This document shows, one piece after another, positions 44,101 through 52,797 of a stretch of 64,000 bases of DNA (its first letter is position 1; every line of letters begins with the position of its first letter). Position numbers and translations under genes: made by a program. The notes under the pieces are model-generated. The model searched no databases. It had not been told where the DNA came from and was given only the letters and a program-made list of their open reading frames with translations. Origin of the DNA: Halomarina pelagica. GTDB lineage: Archaea > Halobacteriota > Halobacteria > Halobacteriales > Haloarculaceae. The DNA is taken from the NCBI RefSeq assembly GCF_024228315.1, contig NZ_CP100454.1, positions 2,356,001 through 2,420,000 of the forward strand, in the 5' to 3' direction.

Positions 44101-45096
44101 ATGGCAAGGCCAAACAGTGGTGAGCGGGCCGTCGCTCGCGCGGTCGTGGTACTGGCGGTGGCGCTCGTCGCGGCCGTCGTCGGGTTCGCCCTCTTCGTCG
44201 TTCTCCCGAACGAGCGGACCGCGTTCGGCGTGTTGCTCGCCGTCCTCGCGGGCGTACTCGGCGCGCGCGTCGGGGGTCGCGTCGCGTCGCGGGCGTTCCC
44301 CGGGTACAACGTCGCGGAGGTCGCGGTCGAGGGACCCATCACGCGCTCCGGTCGCGGTCGGTTCCCGAACCGCGTGCGGGGGACGCCCGCGGACGACGTC
44401 GTCGAGCAGATCGAGGCCGCTGGTGACGACGACAACGCGAAGGCGCTGTTGCTGAAGCTCAACACGCCCGGCGGCGAGGTCGTCCCGAGCGACGACATCC
44501 GCGCGGCCGCGGCGGCGTTCGACGGGCCGACGATCGCCTACGCGACGGACACCTGCGCGAGCGGTGGCTACTGGATCGCGAGCGGGTGCGACGAGCTGTG
44601 GGCGCGCGAGACGAGCGTCGTCGGCTCCATCGGCGTCATCGGCTCGCGGGTGAACGCGAAGGAGTTCGCCGACGAACTCGGCCTCAGCTACGAGCGCTTC
44701 GCCGCCGGGCGGTTCAAGGACGCCGGCGCGGCGCTCAAGGAGGTCACCGAGGACGAGCGCGAGTACCTGCAGGGGCTCATCGACGACTACTACGAGCACT
44801 TCGTCGAGCGGGTCGCGGAGGGGCGGGACCTCTCGCCGGAGCTGATCCGCGACACCGAGGCGCGCGTCTACCTCGGGGAGCGGGCGCACGAGCTGGGTCT
44901 CGTGGACGCCCTCGGCACGCGCGAAGACGCCGTCGACCGCGTCGAGGAACTCCTCGGCGTCGAGGCGAGCGTCACGACGTTCGAACCCACGCGGAGCCTC
45001 CGAGAGCGCCTCGGTCGCGGCGCGGAGTCGGTCGCCTACGCCCTCGGCGCGGGCGTCGCCAGCCGGTTCGACGACGACGTGGACGTCAGGCTGTAG
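44101..45096 (+). CDS. SppA-like S49 family signal peptide peptidase
   Basis: This 331-residue membrane protease has one or two N-terminal transmembrane helices (residues 10-60) and an S49 domain. Substrate-groove residues are in 'LLKLNTPGGEVVPSDDI'. The nucleophilic serine is in 'DTCASGGYWIAS' (about S154), and the general-base lysine in 'AAGRFKDAGAAL' (about K205). It is expected to degrade signal peptides or other membrane segments. TTTTATTC at 44070-44077 lies about 25-30 bases upstream of the ATG, so the transcript is probably leaderless. Confidence 0.92.
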   Translation: MARPNSGERAVARAVVVLAVALVAAVVGFALFVVLPNERTAFGVLLAVLAGVLGARVGGRVASRAFPGYNVAEVAVEGPITRSGRGRFPNRVRGTPADDVVEQIEAAGDDDNAKALLLKLNTPGGEVVPSDDIRAAAAAFDGPTIAYATDTCASGGYWIASGCDELWARETSVVGSIGVIGSRVNAKEFADELGLSYERFAAGRFKDAGAALKEVTEDEREYLQGLIDDYYEHFVERVAEGRDLSPELIRDTEARVYLGERAHELGLVDALGTREDAVDRVEELLGVEASVTTFEPTRSLRERLGRGAESVAYALGAGVASRFDDDVDVRL

Positions 45097-45097
45097 G

Positions 45098-45103
45098 TTT
45101 TTT
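45098..45103 (+). terminator. Oligo-T stretch after the S49 peptidase gene
   Basis: Six T residues start two bases after the peptidase stop. Archaeal termination often uses such runs. The next gene starts only 14 bases later, so read-through or a promoter inside the upstream gene would be needed for DUF373. Confidence 0.35.
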
Positions 45104-45116
45104 ACCCCGGTAGCTC

Positions 45117-46250
45117 ATGCCGGAAAGCGTGGGAACGCTGGTACTGTGTATCGACCGCGGCGGGAGCGTCGATCTGGACGTCCCGCTGGTCGGCGAGGAG
45201 GCGGTCGCCGATCTCGTGACCGAGGTGGGCGTCGAGGACCCCGAGGACAGCCACGTGAACTGCCTGCTGGAGGGGTTGAAGGTCGCGCGCGACCTGCGAG
45301 CCGACGGCGACGAGCCGATCGTCGCCGTGCTGTCCTGCGTCGGAAACACCGTGGAGGCCAACCGCGCGCTCGCCGCCCAGGTCGACGATCTGGTCGAGGC
45401 CTACCGGCCCGACGGTGCCGTCGTCGTCGTGGACAGCGCCGAGGACGAGCAGACGCTCCCCATCATCGAGAGCCGGGTCCGCGTCGACGCCGTCGACCGG
45501 GTCATCGTCCGGCAGGCGCGCGACATCGAATCGACCTACTACCTGCTGAAGCAGGTGCTCGCGGACGAGGAACTCCGCAAGACCGTCCTCGTCCCGGTGG
45601 GCGTGGCGCTCCTCGCCTTCCCCGCGCTGCTCGCGGCGGCCGACAGCGTCACCGTCGCCGTCGCGGTCGTCGCCGGCGTCATCGGCGTGTTCTTCCTCTA
45701 CAAGGGCCTCGGCGTCGACGACGCGCTCGCGGGCCTCCCCAGGGAGATCCAGACGGCCTTCTACGCCGGGCGCGTGTCCGTCGTCACCTACGTCGTGGGC
45801 GTCGGCCTGGCGCTCGTCGGGGTGTTCCTCGGGGCCATCGGCACCTCGGGTTTGTCGGATCCGGTGTTGATGGCCCTCGAGTTCGTCCACGAGAGCGTTC
45901 CGTGGTTCGCCCTCGGGGCGCTCGCGGCCGCCATGGGTCGGCTCATCGACGAGTGGCTCGCCAACGACCGCGTCCGGAGTTCGTTCATGAACCTCCCGTT
46001 CGGCGTCGTCGGCCTCGGGTTCGTCGTCCGCGGGTTCACCGGCTTCTTCCTCGAACGGGCGGGCGTGATCGACCGTGTCCGCGTCCCCCGGCTCGTCCTC
46101 GGTCCCGTCTCGGTCGACGGCTTCGCGCTCACGGCCGGGACGCGCCTCGCGGTGTTCATCGTCCTCGGCCTGCTCATCAGCGTCCTCGGCGTCGGCATCT
46201 CGTCGTACGTGAGCGGGGCGAGCGTCGAGGAGGTCGAGGGGCGCGCCTGA
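45117..46250 (+). CDS. DUF373 family membrane protein
   Basis: This 377-residue protein matches archaeal DUF373. The N-terminal soluble part ('LVLCIDRGGSVDLDVPLVGE', 'DSHVNCLLEGLKVARDL', 'VVVVDSAEDEQTLPIIESR') is followed by five or six transmembrane helices. The conserved pattern of aspartates and 'ESTYYLLKQVL' suggests a ligand-binding soluble domain. Function is not known. A perfect hairpin (46278-46286 with 46291-46299) lies 28 bases after its stop and may end transcription. Confidence 0.9.
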   Translation: MPESVGTLVLCIDRGGSVDLDVPLVGEEAVADLVTEVGVEDPEDSHVNCLLEGLKVARDLRADGDEPIVAVLSCVGNTVEANRALAAQVDDLVEAYRPDGAVVVVDSAEDEQTLPIIESRVRVDAVDRVIVRQARDIESTYYLLKQVLADEELRKTVLVPVGVALLAFPALLAAADSVTVAVAVVAGVIGVFFLYKGLGVDDALAGLPREIQTAFYAGRVSVVTYVVGVGLALVGVFLGAIGTSGLSDPVLMALEFVHESVPWFALGALAAAMGRLIDEWLANDRVRSSFMNLPFGVVGLGFVVRGFTGFFLERAGVIDRVRVPRLVLGPVSVDGFALTAGTRLAVFIVLGLLISVLGVGISSYVSGASVEEVEGRA

Positions 46251-46277
46251 CACTGTCTGCCGTACGTCGTCACGGAT

Positions 46278-46299
46278 CTCGCCACCCCGAGGTGGCGAG
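46278..46299 (+). terminator. 9-bp hairpin after the DUF373 gene
   Basis: ctcgccacc-ccga-ggtggcgag is a perfect 9-bp stem with a four-base loop. It lies between the DUF373 stop and the promoter of the next gene. No T run follows, so a terminator role is only suggested by position. Confidence 0.35.
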
Positions 46300-46347
46300 T
46301 CGCGTCACGACGGGACGTCCGACGGGATGAGCCGCCGATCGCAGCCC

Positions 46348-46355
46348 GTTTATCC
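46348..46355 (+). promoter_or_regulatory. TATA-like box of the Dph6-like gene
   Basis: GTTTATCC lies about 25 bases before the ATG at 46376, fitting a leaderless transcript. Confidence 0.45.
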
Positions 46356-46375
46356 CTCCCTCGGCTAGCGCCGCC

Positions 46376-47092
46376 ATGCAACCGCGACCGTGGGTCAGCC
46401 TCTTCTCCGGCGGCAAGGACTCCTCGTGGGCCCTCCATCGCGCGCTCGAAGCGGGCCACCCCGTCGAACGCCTCGTCACCGTCCACCCGGCGGGCGACTC
46501 CTACATGTACCACGTCCCCGCCACGGACCTCGCGGAACTCGCCGCCGAGTCGGTGGGTATCCCCCTCGTCTCCGTGCGACCGGCGGACTTCGGCGCGGAC
46601 GACGTCGCCGACGCGGGCGCGCAGGGCGACGCCGAACTCGAACCGCTCGAAGCCGCCCTGCGCGACCTCGCGGCCGACCTCGGCGGCATCGGCGGCGTCA
46701 CCGCCGGCGCGGTCGAGAGCACCTTCCAGACCGACCGCATCCGGGCGATGTGCGACCGCCTCGACGCGGAGCTGTTCGCCCCCCTCTGGCGGCGCGACCC
46801 CCACGACCTCGCGGACGCCATGCTCGACGCCGGCTTCGAGGTCCTGATCGTCCAGGTCGCGGCGGCCGGCCTCGACGAGTCCTGGCTCGGGCGTACGCTG
46901 GACGCCGACGCCCTCGCGGACCTCGAGGCGCTCAACGACCGCTACGGCGTCCACGTCCTCGGCGAGGGCGGCGAGTTCGAGACGCTGGTCGTGGACGCGC
47001 CGCACATGGAGCGACGGATCGAACTGGAGTACGAGACGGAGTGGGACGGGACGCGGGGGCGGTTGCAGATCGAGGACGCGTGGCTAGCGTAG
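46376..47092 (+). CDS. dph6: Diphthine-ammonia ligase-like ATP pyrophosphatase
   Basis: This 238-residue protein carries the PP-loop SGGKDS in 'WVSLFSGGKDSSWALHRAL', 'GVTAGAVESTFQTDRIRAMCDRL' and 'GEGGEFETLVVDAPHME', all typical of Dph6 (MJ0570 family). It amidates diphthine on elongation factor 2. The last 23 codons (47024-47092) are duplicated with changes at 47246-47317. The present C-terminus, 'EDAWLA', ends just before a hairpin-rich element; the duplicate ends 'EDAWLGD'. Activity should not be affected, since the whole domain is present. Confidence 0.9.
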   Translation: MQPRPWVSLFSGGKDSSWALHRALEAGHPVERLVTVHPAGDSYMYHVPATDLAELAAESVGIPLVSVRPADFGADDVADAGAQGDAELEPLEAALRDLAADLGGIGGVTAGAVESTFQTDRIRAMCDRLDAELFAPLWRRDPHDLADAMLDAGFEVLIVQVAAAGLDESWLGRTLDADALADLEALNDRYGVHVLGEGGEFETLVVDAPHMERRIELEYETEWDGTRGRLQIEDAWLA

Positions 47093-47245
47093 ACGGAGCG
47101 TCCGCGCGAGCGAAGCGAGCGCGGTTCACCGTCCCGAGCAAGCGGTAGCGAGCGAGGGACGGCCCTTTTGGTGCAGATTTTGCGAGGAGCGGTTCCCGTA
47201 GCGAGCGCGGAGCGCGAGCGAGGAAACCCGACGAGCAGAAAGGTG
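47093..47245 (-). repeat. Hairpin-bearing extragenic element, copy E6, between duplicated gene ends
   Basis: On the minus strand the core starts at 47245: CACCTTT...GGGTTTCCTCGCTCG...GGGAACCGCTC...AAAATCTGcaCCAAAAGGGC (to about 47160), then GC-rich hairpin sequence to 47093. Block order and wording match copy E2 at 31218-31305. Its CACC end abuts the duplicated dph6 fragment, and its other end abuts the real dph6 stop. Confidence 0.65.
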
Positions 47246-47317
47246 CTGGAGTACGAGACGGAGTGGGACGGGACGCGTGGTCGACTTCGCATCGAGGACG
47301 CGTGGCTCGGCGACTGA
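47246..47317 (+). pseudogene. Detached duplicate of the last 23 codons of dph6
   Basis: This reads 'LEYETEWDGTRGRLRIEDAW' plus 'LGD' and a TGA at 47315-47317, against 'LEYETEWDGTRGRLQIEDAW' plus 'LA' at the true gene end. The nucleotide differences fall mainly at the GRGRL codons, partly synonymous, and at the last codons. There is no start or upstream part, so it is a fragment. It could be the original 3' end displaced by insertion, or a diverged import. Confidence 0.85.
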
Positions 47318-47324
47318 CGACCGA

Positions 47325-47882
47325 CTAAACCGTCGTCGACGAGCGATCGAACGCCACTTCGGCGGACGGTAGAACGGTGACGGCGCGCTCCGGATGGACG
47401 ACGGTCGGAAGGACGGCGTTGTGGTGGACGATGGTCGTCGTGGCGGGGAGGTCGTCGCGGTCGACGGTCGTGTGAGCATCGCTGACTAGCGTGACGTCGA
47501 ATCCCTCGCTGAGCGCCCGACGGCAGGTCGTATCCACGCACTGCTCGGTGGCGAACCCGACCGTGACCACTCGCTCGACATCGCGCTCGCGGAGCACCGT
47601 ACCGAGGTCAGAATCGTCGAAGCTGTCGCAGGCACGCTTTCTGATGACCGGTTCGTCGTCGGAGGGTACGATCCGGTCGGCGATCTCCCAGCCGCGCGTC
47701 CCGACCTCGGCGGGGTGACCGGACTCGCCGTCGTGCTGGACGTAGACGACTGGAACCTCGGCATCGCGAGCGTCGGCGACGAGGTCAGTGATCCTGCCCA
47801 GTACCGCATCGGCATCGTGAGCGAGTCCCGGATCTTCGAAGAAGGCGTGCTGAACATCCACGACGAGGAGAGCGGAACTCAT
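47325..47882 (-). CDS. Isochorismatase-family cysteine hydrolase
   Basis: This 185-residue protein has the isochorismatase/nicotinamidase fold and catalytic triad: aspartate 9 in 'LLVVDVQHAFFED', lysine in 'EPVIRKRACDSF', and cysteine in 'VGFATEQCVDTTCRRALSEG'. Members hydrolyse isochorismate, nicotinamide or carbamates. The metal-ligand histidine pattern of nicotinamidase is not obvious, so I leave the substrate open. The start is the ATG at complement 47880-47882. It faces the duplicated dph6 fragment and is divergent from the secreted protein gene. Confidence 0.88.
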   Translation of the reverse strand: MSSALLVVDVQHAFFEDPGLAHDADAVLGRITDLVADARDAEVPVVYVQHDGESGHPAEVGTRGWEIADRIVPSDDEPVIRKRACDSFDDSDLGTVLRERDVERVVTVGFATEQCVDTTCRRALSEGFDVTLVSDAHTTVDRDDLPATTTIVHHNAVLPTVVHPERAVTVLPSAEVAFDRSSTTV

Positions 47883-48037
47883 GGCCTCGAGAAGCAGGTC
47901 GTTGACAAGAAGATATCGTTCGATAGAACCGCGATATAGGTCGCCGAGCACCACGAATACGCCGAAGTACGATCCGACGAGGAAGACGACGCGGGGCGAC
48001 GGAAAGCTTACCTGATGGATCGTGTTTGTCGAGGATA

Positions 48038-48556
48038 ATGACCTCTCGAATTCCTCGCCGTTCTTTGGCTTTGAGTGTGATCACTGCGTGCGTCGTGGTC
48101 TTTCTCGCGGGAGCATGGGTGAGCGGCGTTGGAGCGGGAACAGCCGACGACCCGATAACCGCGACAGGTACTCTCGACTTCGGGGATGGTCGGTACTATC
48201 CGTCGAACGACACTGTCCGCCTGGTGGTTGCGCGAGGAGGGGACGAACCGAGATACGCGACCGTTCCGTTCGAACAGTACACGCGTTTTCGCTGCTATCG
48301 AATCGCCAATGACCGAGTGCAGACCCTTCTCGAGAGACGGTATACCAATTCAGATGGGTACACCGGGAGTGGATATAGTACCGACGGCGTCCACGTCACT
48401 GCGTCGTATGACCCCCGTGTCAATCCCGATTATCTCTCCCTCCTTCGGACCTTTCCCAGAAGCGTGATGGTCACACTACAGTACGAAGATGGAACCGAGA
48501 CCTGCGCTGTCCCGATTCACATCGACGGGGCGTTAGACACCCCCCGAGCGATGTGA
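48038..48556 (+). CDS. Secreted or membrane-anchored protein of unknown function
   Basis: This 172-residue protein has a basic N-terminus and one hydrophobic segment (residues about 9-33) ending near 'GAGTADDP', consistent with a signal peptide. The remaining 140 residues are beta-rich with two cysteines ('RFRCYRI' and 'ETCAVPIHI') that might pair outside the cell. Base composition is lower in GC than the surrounding genes. No family recognised. The ATG is at 48038; TTG at 48026 is in frame upstream. Confidence 0.6.
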   Translation: MTSRIPRRSLALSVITACVVVFLAGAWVSGVGAGTADDPITATGTLDFGDGRYYPSNDTVRLVVARGGDEPRYATVPFEQYTRFRCYRIANDRVQTLLERRYTNSDGYTGSGYSTDGVHVTASYDPRVNPDYLSLLRTFPRSVMVTLQYEDGTETCAVPIHIDGALDTPRAM

Positions 48557-48638
48557 ATCGTTCACCGTTCCTCTACGGACGGCGTCATTGTGATCCCCGT
48601 ATCGAACGGTATACGCTCTGAGAACCACGGAAAGGGGG

Positions 48639-48646
48639 TTTATATT
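48639..48646 (+). promoter_or_regulatory. TATA-like box of the DUF5694-like gene
   Basis: TTTATATT lies 24-31 bases before the ATG at 48670, the usual leaderless arrangement. Confidence 0.5.
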
Positions 48647-48669
48647 CAAGAGGCAGGATCTCGCATCTG

Positions 48670-49521
48670 ATGGCAGAGAATAAAATAGATGAAACGGTTT
48701 CCGACGCGTGGCCGGAGTGCAAGCCCGGCCAAGTGCGAGTGCTCCTACTCGGGACGTATCACATGGACAATCCGGGGTTAGACACGGTGAACGTCGACGC
48801 GGACGACGTTCTCACGGAACGCCGGCAGGACGAACTCACAGACCTGGTTGCTTGCCTCGTGAAGTGGGAGCCCCAGCGGGTCGCCGTCGAGCGTCCCTAC
48901 GACCGGAGCGACGAGGTAAACGCGCTCTATCGGGAGTACCGCGCCGGTGTACGGTCATACGAACGGGAGGAGGAGATCGAGCCTCCGCACCCGTATCGCG
49001 ACGAATTACACACGGAGTGTCGGAGCGAGGTCGTCCAGATCGGATTTCGACTCGCGGAGGTGCTGGATCACGAGCAGGTTTATCCAATCGACTACCCGGT
49101 GTGGCTCGCCAACGAAGACGCGGAGGCGTTGGAGGAGCGCGGAGTCGAACCGGACGCCAAGACGCAGGTCACCGTGACTGATCTCGAAGCGTTCGAGCGC
49201 GAGCAGAACGAGCGACTCGCCGACTCGACTATTCCCGAGTACCTGCGCTGGATGAATCGAGAGGAGCACCTCCGGGTCAATCACGAGGGGATGTTCCACA
49301 GGTTCATCCCGTGGGGGGAGGGGGACAACTTCGGCGGTCCGCGGTTGCTCGCGACGTGGTACGACCGGAACATTCGGATGGTCCACAACCTCTGGCGAGC
49401 GATGGAGCCCGGCGACGAGCGGATGGTGCTCGTCGTCGGGTCCGGACACGTTCGCGTCTTGCGACACCTCCTCACCGAGTCGCCGATGTTCTGTCCGGTG
49501 AGTCCACGTCCGTATCTGTAG
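48670..49521 (+). CDS. DUF5694/TraB-like protein
   Basis: This 283-residue protein fits DUF5694, a group related to the TraB/TIKI (EreA/ChaN-like) fold. The N-terminal strand 'VRVLLLGTYHMDNPG' has the GTxH motif. 'VAVERPYDRSDEVNALYREYR' gives the ExR motif, and 'VLVVGSGHVRVLRHLL' the late GxxH. These would line a possible metal or catalytic site, but activity is unproven. It lies in the lower-GC patch and has its own promoter. Such genes are patchily distributed, suggesting an accessory role. Confidence 0.82.
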   Translation: MAENKIDETVSDAWPECKPGQVRVLLLGTYHMDNPGLDTVNVDADDVLTERRQDELTDLVACLVKWEPQRVAVERPYDRSDEVNALYREYRAGVRSYEREEEIEPPHPYRDELHTECRSEVVQIGFRLAEVLDHEQVYPIDYPVWLANEDAEALEERGVEPDAKTQVTVTDLEAFEREQNERLADSTIPEYLRWMNREEHLRVNHEGMFHRFIPWGEGDNFGGPRLLATWYDRNIRMVHNLWRAMEPGDERMVLVVGSGHVRVLRHLLTESPMFCPVSPRPYL

Positions 49522-49724
49522 CTCGGGTACCTCACTCGGTTTACGGTCCATGCTCGTGGCGTACGACAGTTAGAGGTCAGTACGGAGTCGTCCGACGGGG
49601 CGATTCGTCGAGTCACTGCACTGCGGTCGAAGAACGTAACTCGGTGATTCGACACCGCAGACACACGGTCGCGTCGAACGGCCGTGCTCGGTGGTGATCC
49701 ACGGCCGGAAGGACACGCGTAGCT

Positions 49725-49732
49725 GTATATAC
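49725..49732 (+). promoter_or_regulatory. TATA-like box before the small membrane pseudogene
   Basis: GTATATAC lies 22-29 bases before the ATG at 49754. The promoter looks intact although the gene is broken. Confidence 0.45.
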
Positions 49733-49753
49733 GACCCCGCACACAGCCACCGC

Positions 49754-49929
49754 ATGACGAATTCTCAGGGCCGGAAGGGCTACGATACATGGTGCTCGGC
49801 GTCGAGTTGACGCTCCTGGCGATCTTCGTCACACAGCTCTTTTGAACCCCGATCGTGCTCCTGCTGCCGCTCGTCGGCGTGATACTGACGGTCGGCGGGT
49901 TCGCGATCGAGGGCGGTCGCTTCCGGTAA
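49754..49929 (+). pseudogene. Broken small membrane protein gene (frameshift plus in-frame TGA)
   Basis: From the ATG at 49754 the frame gives 'MTNSQGRKGYDT' and then fails. In another frame from 49789 the sequence 'VLGVELTLLAIFVTQLF' is followed by TGA at 49843-49845. It then continues as 'TPIVLLLPLVGVILTVGGFA' and 'IEGGRFR' to TAA at 49927-49929. Together they describe a two-helix small membrane protein of about 58 residues, disrupted by a frameshift and a stop. The two helices and the intact promoter make chance unlikely. Confidence 0.65.
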
Positions 49930-49949
49930 CTCGCGGTGACCCGTCTCAC

Positions 49950-50906
49950 CTACTGCAACCGCGAGTACGACCCCACGAGCGAGCCCCGCAGGTCCTTCCC
50001 CTCGATGCGACAGTGCTCGTCGACGATGGAGTCGGAGATCGACGCGCCGACGACCGCCGTCTCGTGGAAGACGACGGCGTTCGAGAGCGACACGTCGGAG
50101 AGGGTCGCGCCGGGCATCACGTGGACGTTCCCGCCGAGGTCGCAGTCCTCGACCCGGGCGTCCTCCGCGACCAGGGTCCCGCCGTCGAGCGCCCACGCCA
50201 CCGCTTCGAGGTAGGCCTCGGGCGTGCCGATGTCGAACCAGGGCTCGTCGAACTGGTAGGCGTAGACCGCCTCGTTCGCCTGGAGCCACTCGATGAACCA
50301 GCCCGGTTCGTCGGGGTTGTTGTCGCCCTCGAGGTACTCCGCGAAGCGGACCGACTCCTCGGGGAAGGCGTAGCAGGCGATGGAGACGAGCGTGCTCTTC
50401 GGATCCTCGGGTTTCTCCTGGAAGTCGACGACGCGGTCGCCGTCGAGCGCGACCAGACCGTAATCCGTCGCCTTCTCCCGGGAGCCGACGTCGTAGGCGG
50501 CCAGCGTGGGCGCGCCGCGCTCCTCGAAGTCGTCGAGGAAGTCCCCCATCGAGAAGCCCATGAGGTTGTCGCCGGCGACGACGAGGAGGTCGTCGTCCAC
50601 CCCCTCGCGCTCGACGAGCTGGGCGAGCGCGCCGATGACGCCGAACTTCTCGTCCTCCGCGACCGTCTCCTCGATGGAGAGCTGCGTCTTCTCGTAGTGC
50701 TCGTCGTCGAGGTGCCGCTCGAACGAGCCGGCGAAGCGCTCGTTCGTGCTGATGTAGACCCGATCGATGCGGTCGTCCGCCTCCAGTTCCGCCAGAATAC
50801 GATCGATGACCGTCGTGTCGCCCACCGGGAGGAGCATCTTCGGGCGGTGGCGGGTGATCGGCCAGAGTCGAGTCGCGTAGCCACCCGCCAAGACGACTGC
50901 GTACAT
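49950..50906 (-). CDS. NDP-sugar pyrophosphorylase-like nucleotidyltransferase
   Basis: This 318-residue protein starts with the nucleotide-binding signature 'MYAVVLAGGYATRLWPITRHRPKMLLPVG', seen here as GGYATRL...RPKxLLPV. It has 'LLVVAGDNLMGFSM', 'FQEKPEDPKS' and 'EPWFDIGTPEAYLEA', as in glucose-1-phosphate thymidylyl/uridylyltransferases. The C-terminal 80 residues form a short left-handed beta-helix of hexapeptide repeats ('NVHVMPGATLSDVSLSNAVV'). It probably makes a sugar nucleotide for surface glycans. I chose the ATG at complement 50904-50906. Confidence 0.9.
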   Translation of the reverse strand: MYAVVLAGGYATRLWPITRHRPKMLLPVGDTTVIDRILAELEADDRIDRVYISTNERFAGSFERHLDDEHYEKTQLSIEETVAEDEKFGVIGALAQLVEREGVDDDLLVVAGDNLMGFSMGDFLDDFEERGAPTLAAYDVGSREKATDYGLVALDGDRVVDFQEKPEDPKSTLVSIACYAFPEESVRFAEYLEGDNNPDEPGWFIEWLQANEAVYAYQFDEPWFDIGTPEAYLEAVAWALDGGTLVAEDARVEDCDLGGNVHVMPGATLSDVSLSNAVVFHETAVVGASISDSIVDEHCRIEGKDLRGSLVGSYSRLQ

Positions 50907-51015
50907 ACTCGCCGCGTCTCCTCCCGCGCGCATAGGCATTGCGGCTTCAAACTCGGAACGTTCGGATTCGCGACCCCGAGAAAGGGTTTTACCGGTCGGC
51001 GTCGAGCGTCGATGC

Positions 51016-51306
51016 ATGCGCACCGAGCGCGAGACGACCCGCCAGCGCATCGCGGATCACCTCCGCCGCGAACCCGCCGCCCCCGGCACCCTCGCCGCCG
51101 AATTCGGCGTTCGAACCGGGACGGCGCTCTCGCACGTCGAACACATCGCGAAGTCGCTCGACGGGACCGACGAACGGCTGCTCGTCGCGCCCCCGGCGTG
51201 TCGCGAGTGCGGGTTCGACGGGTTCGACGACCTCCTGAATCGCCCCTCGCGGTGCCCGGAGTGCAAGGCGGAGAGCGTCGAGGAACCGACGTTCACGATC
51301 CGCTGA
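51016..51306 (+). CDS. HTH and zinc-ribbon transcriptional regulator
   Basis: This 96-residue protein has an N-terminal winged-helix-like segment ('RQRIADHLRREPAAPGTLAAEF' and 'TGTALSHVEHIAKSL') and a C-terminal zinc ribbon with C-x-x-C pairs ('PACRECGF' and 'SRCPECKAESVEEP'). This matches a common haloarchaeal regulator type. The ATG at 51016 gives 'MRTERE'. It is divergent from the nucleotidyltransferase gene, with 109 bases between. The target is not evident. Confidence 0.82.
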   Translation: MRTERETTRQRIADHLRREPAAPGTLAAEFGVRTGTALSHVEHIAKSLDGTDERLLVAPPACRECGFDGFDDLLNRPSRCPECKAESVEEPTFTIR

Positions 51307-51363
51307 TCGGCGCGAAAGGCGAGGCGGCGCGGACCGAGGGACGCCGCGGGCCGATGAGCGCGG

Positions 51364-51813
51364 TCAGGTACCGGAGAAGTCGATGCGGCTCCCCGTCGAG
51401 AGGTCGTGCTCGCCGGAGGGGCCGAGGTTGGCGAACTCGTAGCGGTCGTCGGCGAGGTAGACCGCGCCGTCCTCGACCGCGACGGCCACCTCCTCCAGGT
51501 AGGCCCCCTCGCAGGGACCGAAGGTACAGTAGCCGGAGTCCCGCTCGAAGGTCGCGCCGTGGCGCTGACAGACGATCTCGCCGTCTCTGACCATCGCGCC
51601 GCTCCCCTTGTCGAGGCGCACGTCCGTCCAGTGCTGACAGTAGTTCTTCCACGCGGCGACCGACGCGTCCCCGCCGGTCGCCCCCTCGTCGTCCTCCGTC
51701 GCGAGTCTGATCAGGACGACCTCCTCCGTGTCGAACCCGTCGCGGACGGTGAACAGCAGCGTCCCGTCCTCGGGCACCTCCTCAACGCTCGCGATGCGGC
51801 GGTCCTCGTCCAT
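51364..51813 (-). CDS. Rieske [2Fe-2S] ferredoxin-like protein
   Basis: This 149-residue soluble protein carries the Rieske ligands C59-Q-H61 and C82-Q-R-H85, in 'KNYCQHWTDVRL' and 'EIVCQRHGATFE'. 'YCTFGPCEGAYLEEVAV' completes the second loop. In place of the usual CPH motif the first loop has CQH. It probably carries electrons for an oxygenase or redox enzyme not encoded beside it. It starts at the ATG of complement 51811-51813, 24 bases after the pabC stop, on the same strand, so it may be the last gene of the pab operon. Confidence 0.88.
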   Translation of the reverse strand: MDEDRRIASVEEVPEDGTLLFTVRDGFDTEEVVLIRLATEDDEGATGGDASVAAWKNYCQHWTDVRLDKGSGAMVRDGEIVCQRHGATFERDSGYCTFGPCEGAYLEEVAVAVEDGAVYLADDRYEFANLGPSGEHDLSTGSRIDFSGT

Positions 51814-51837
51814 GCCTCGCGTTCGGTCGCCGACGGT

Positions 51838-52781
<944 letters not shown>

Positions 52782-52797
<16 letters not shown>

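Noticed and set aside
49843-49845. TGA as selenocysteine or recoded tryptophan
   Set aside because: A frameshift is also needed to join the helices, and selenocysteine is not expected in a small haloarchaeal membrane protein; pseudogene is simpler.
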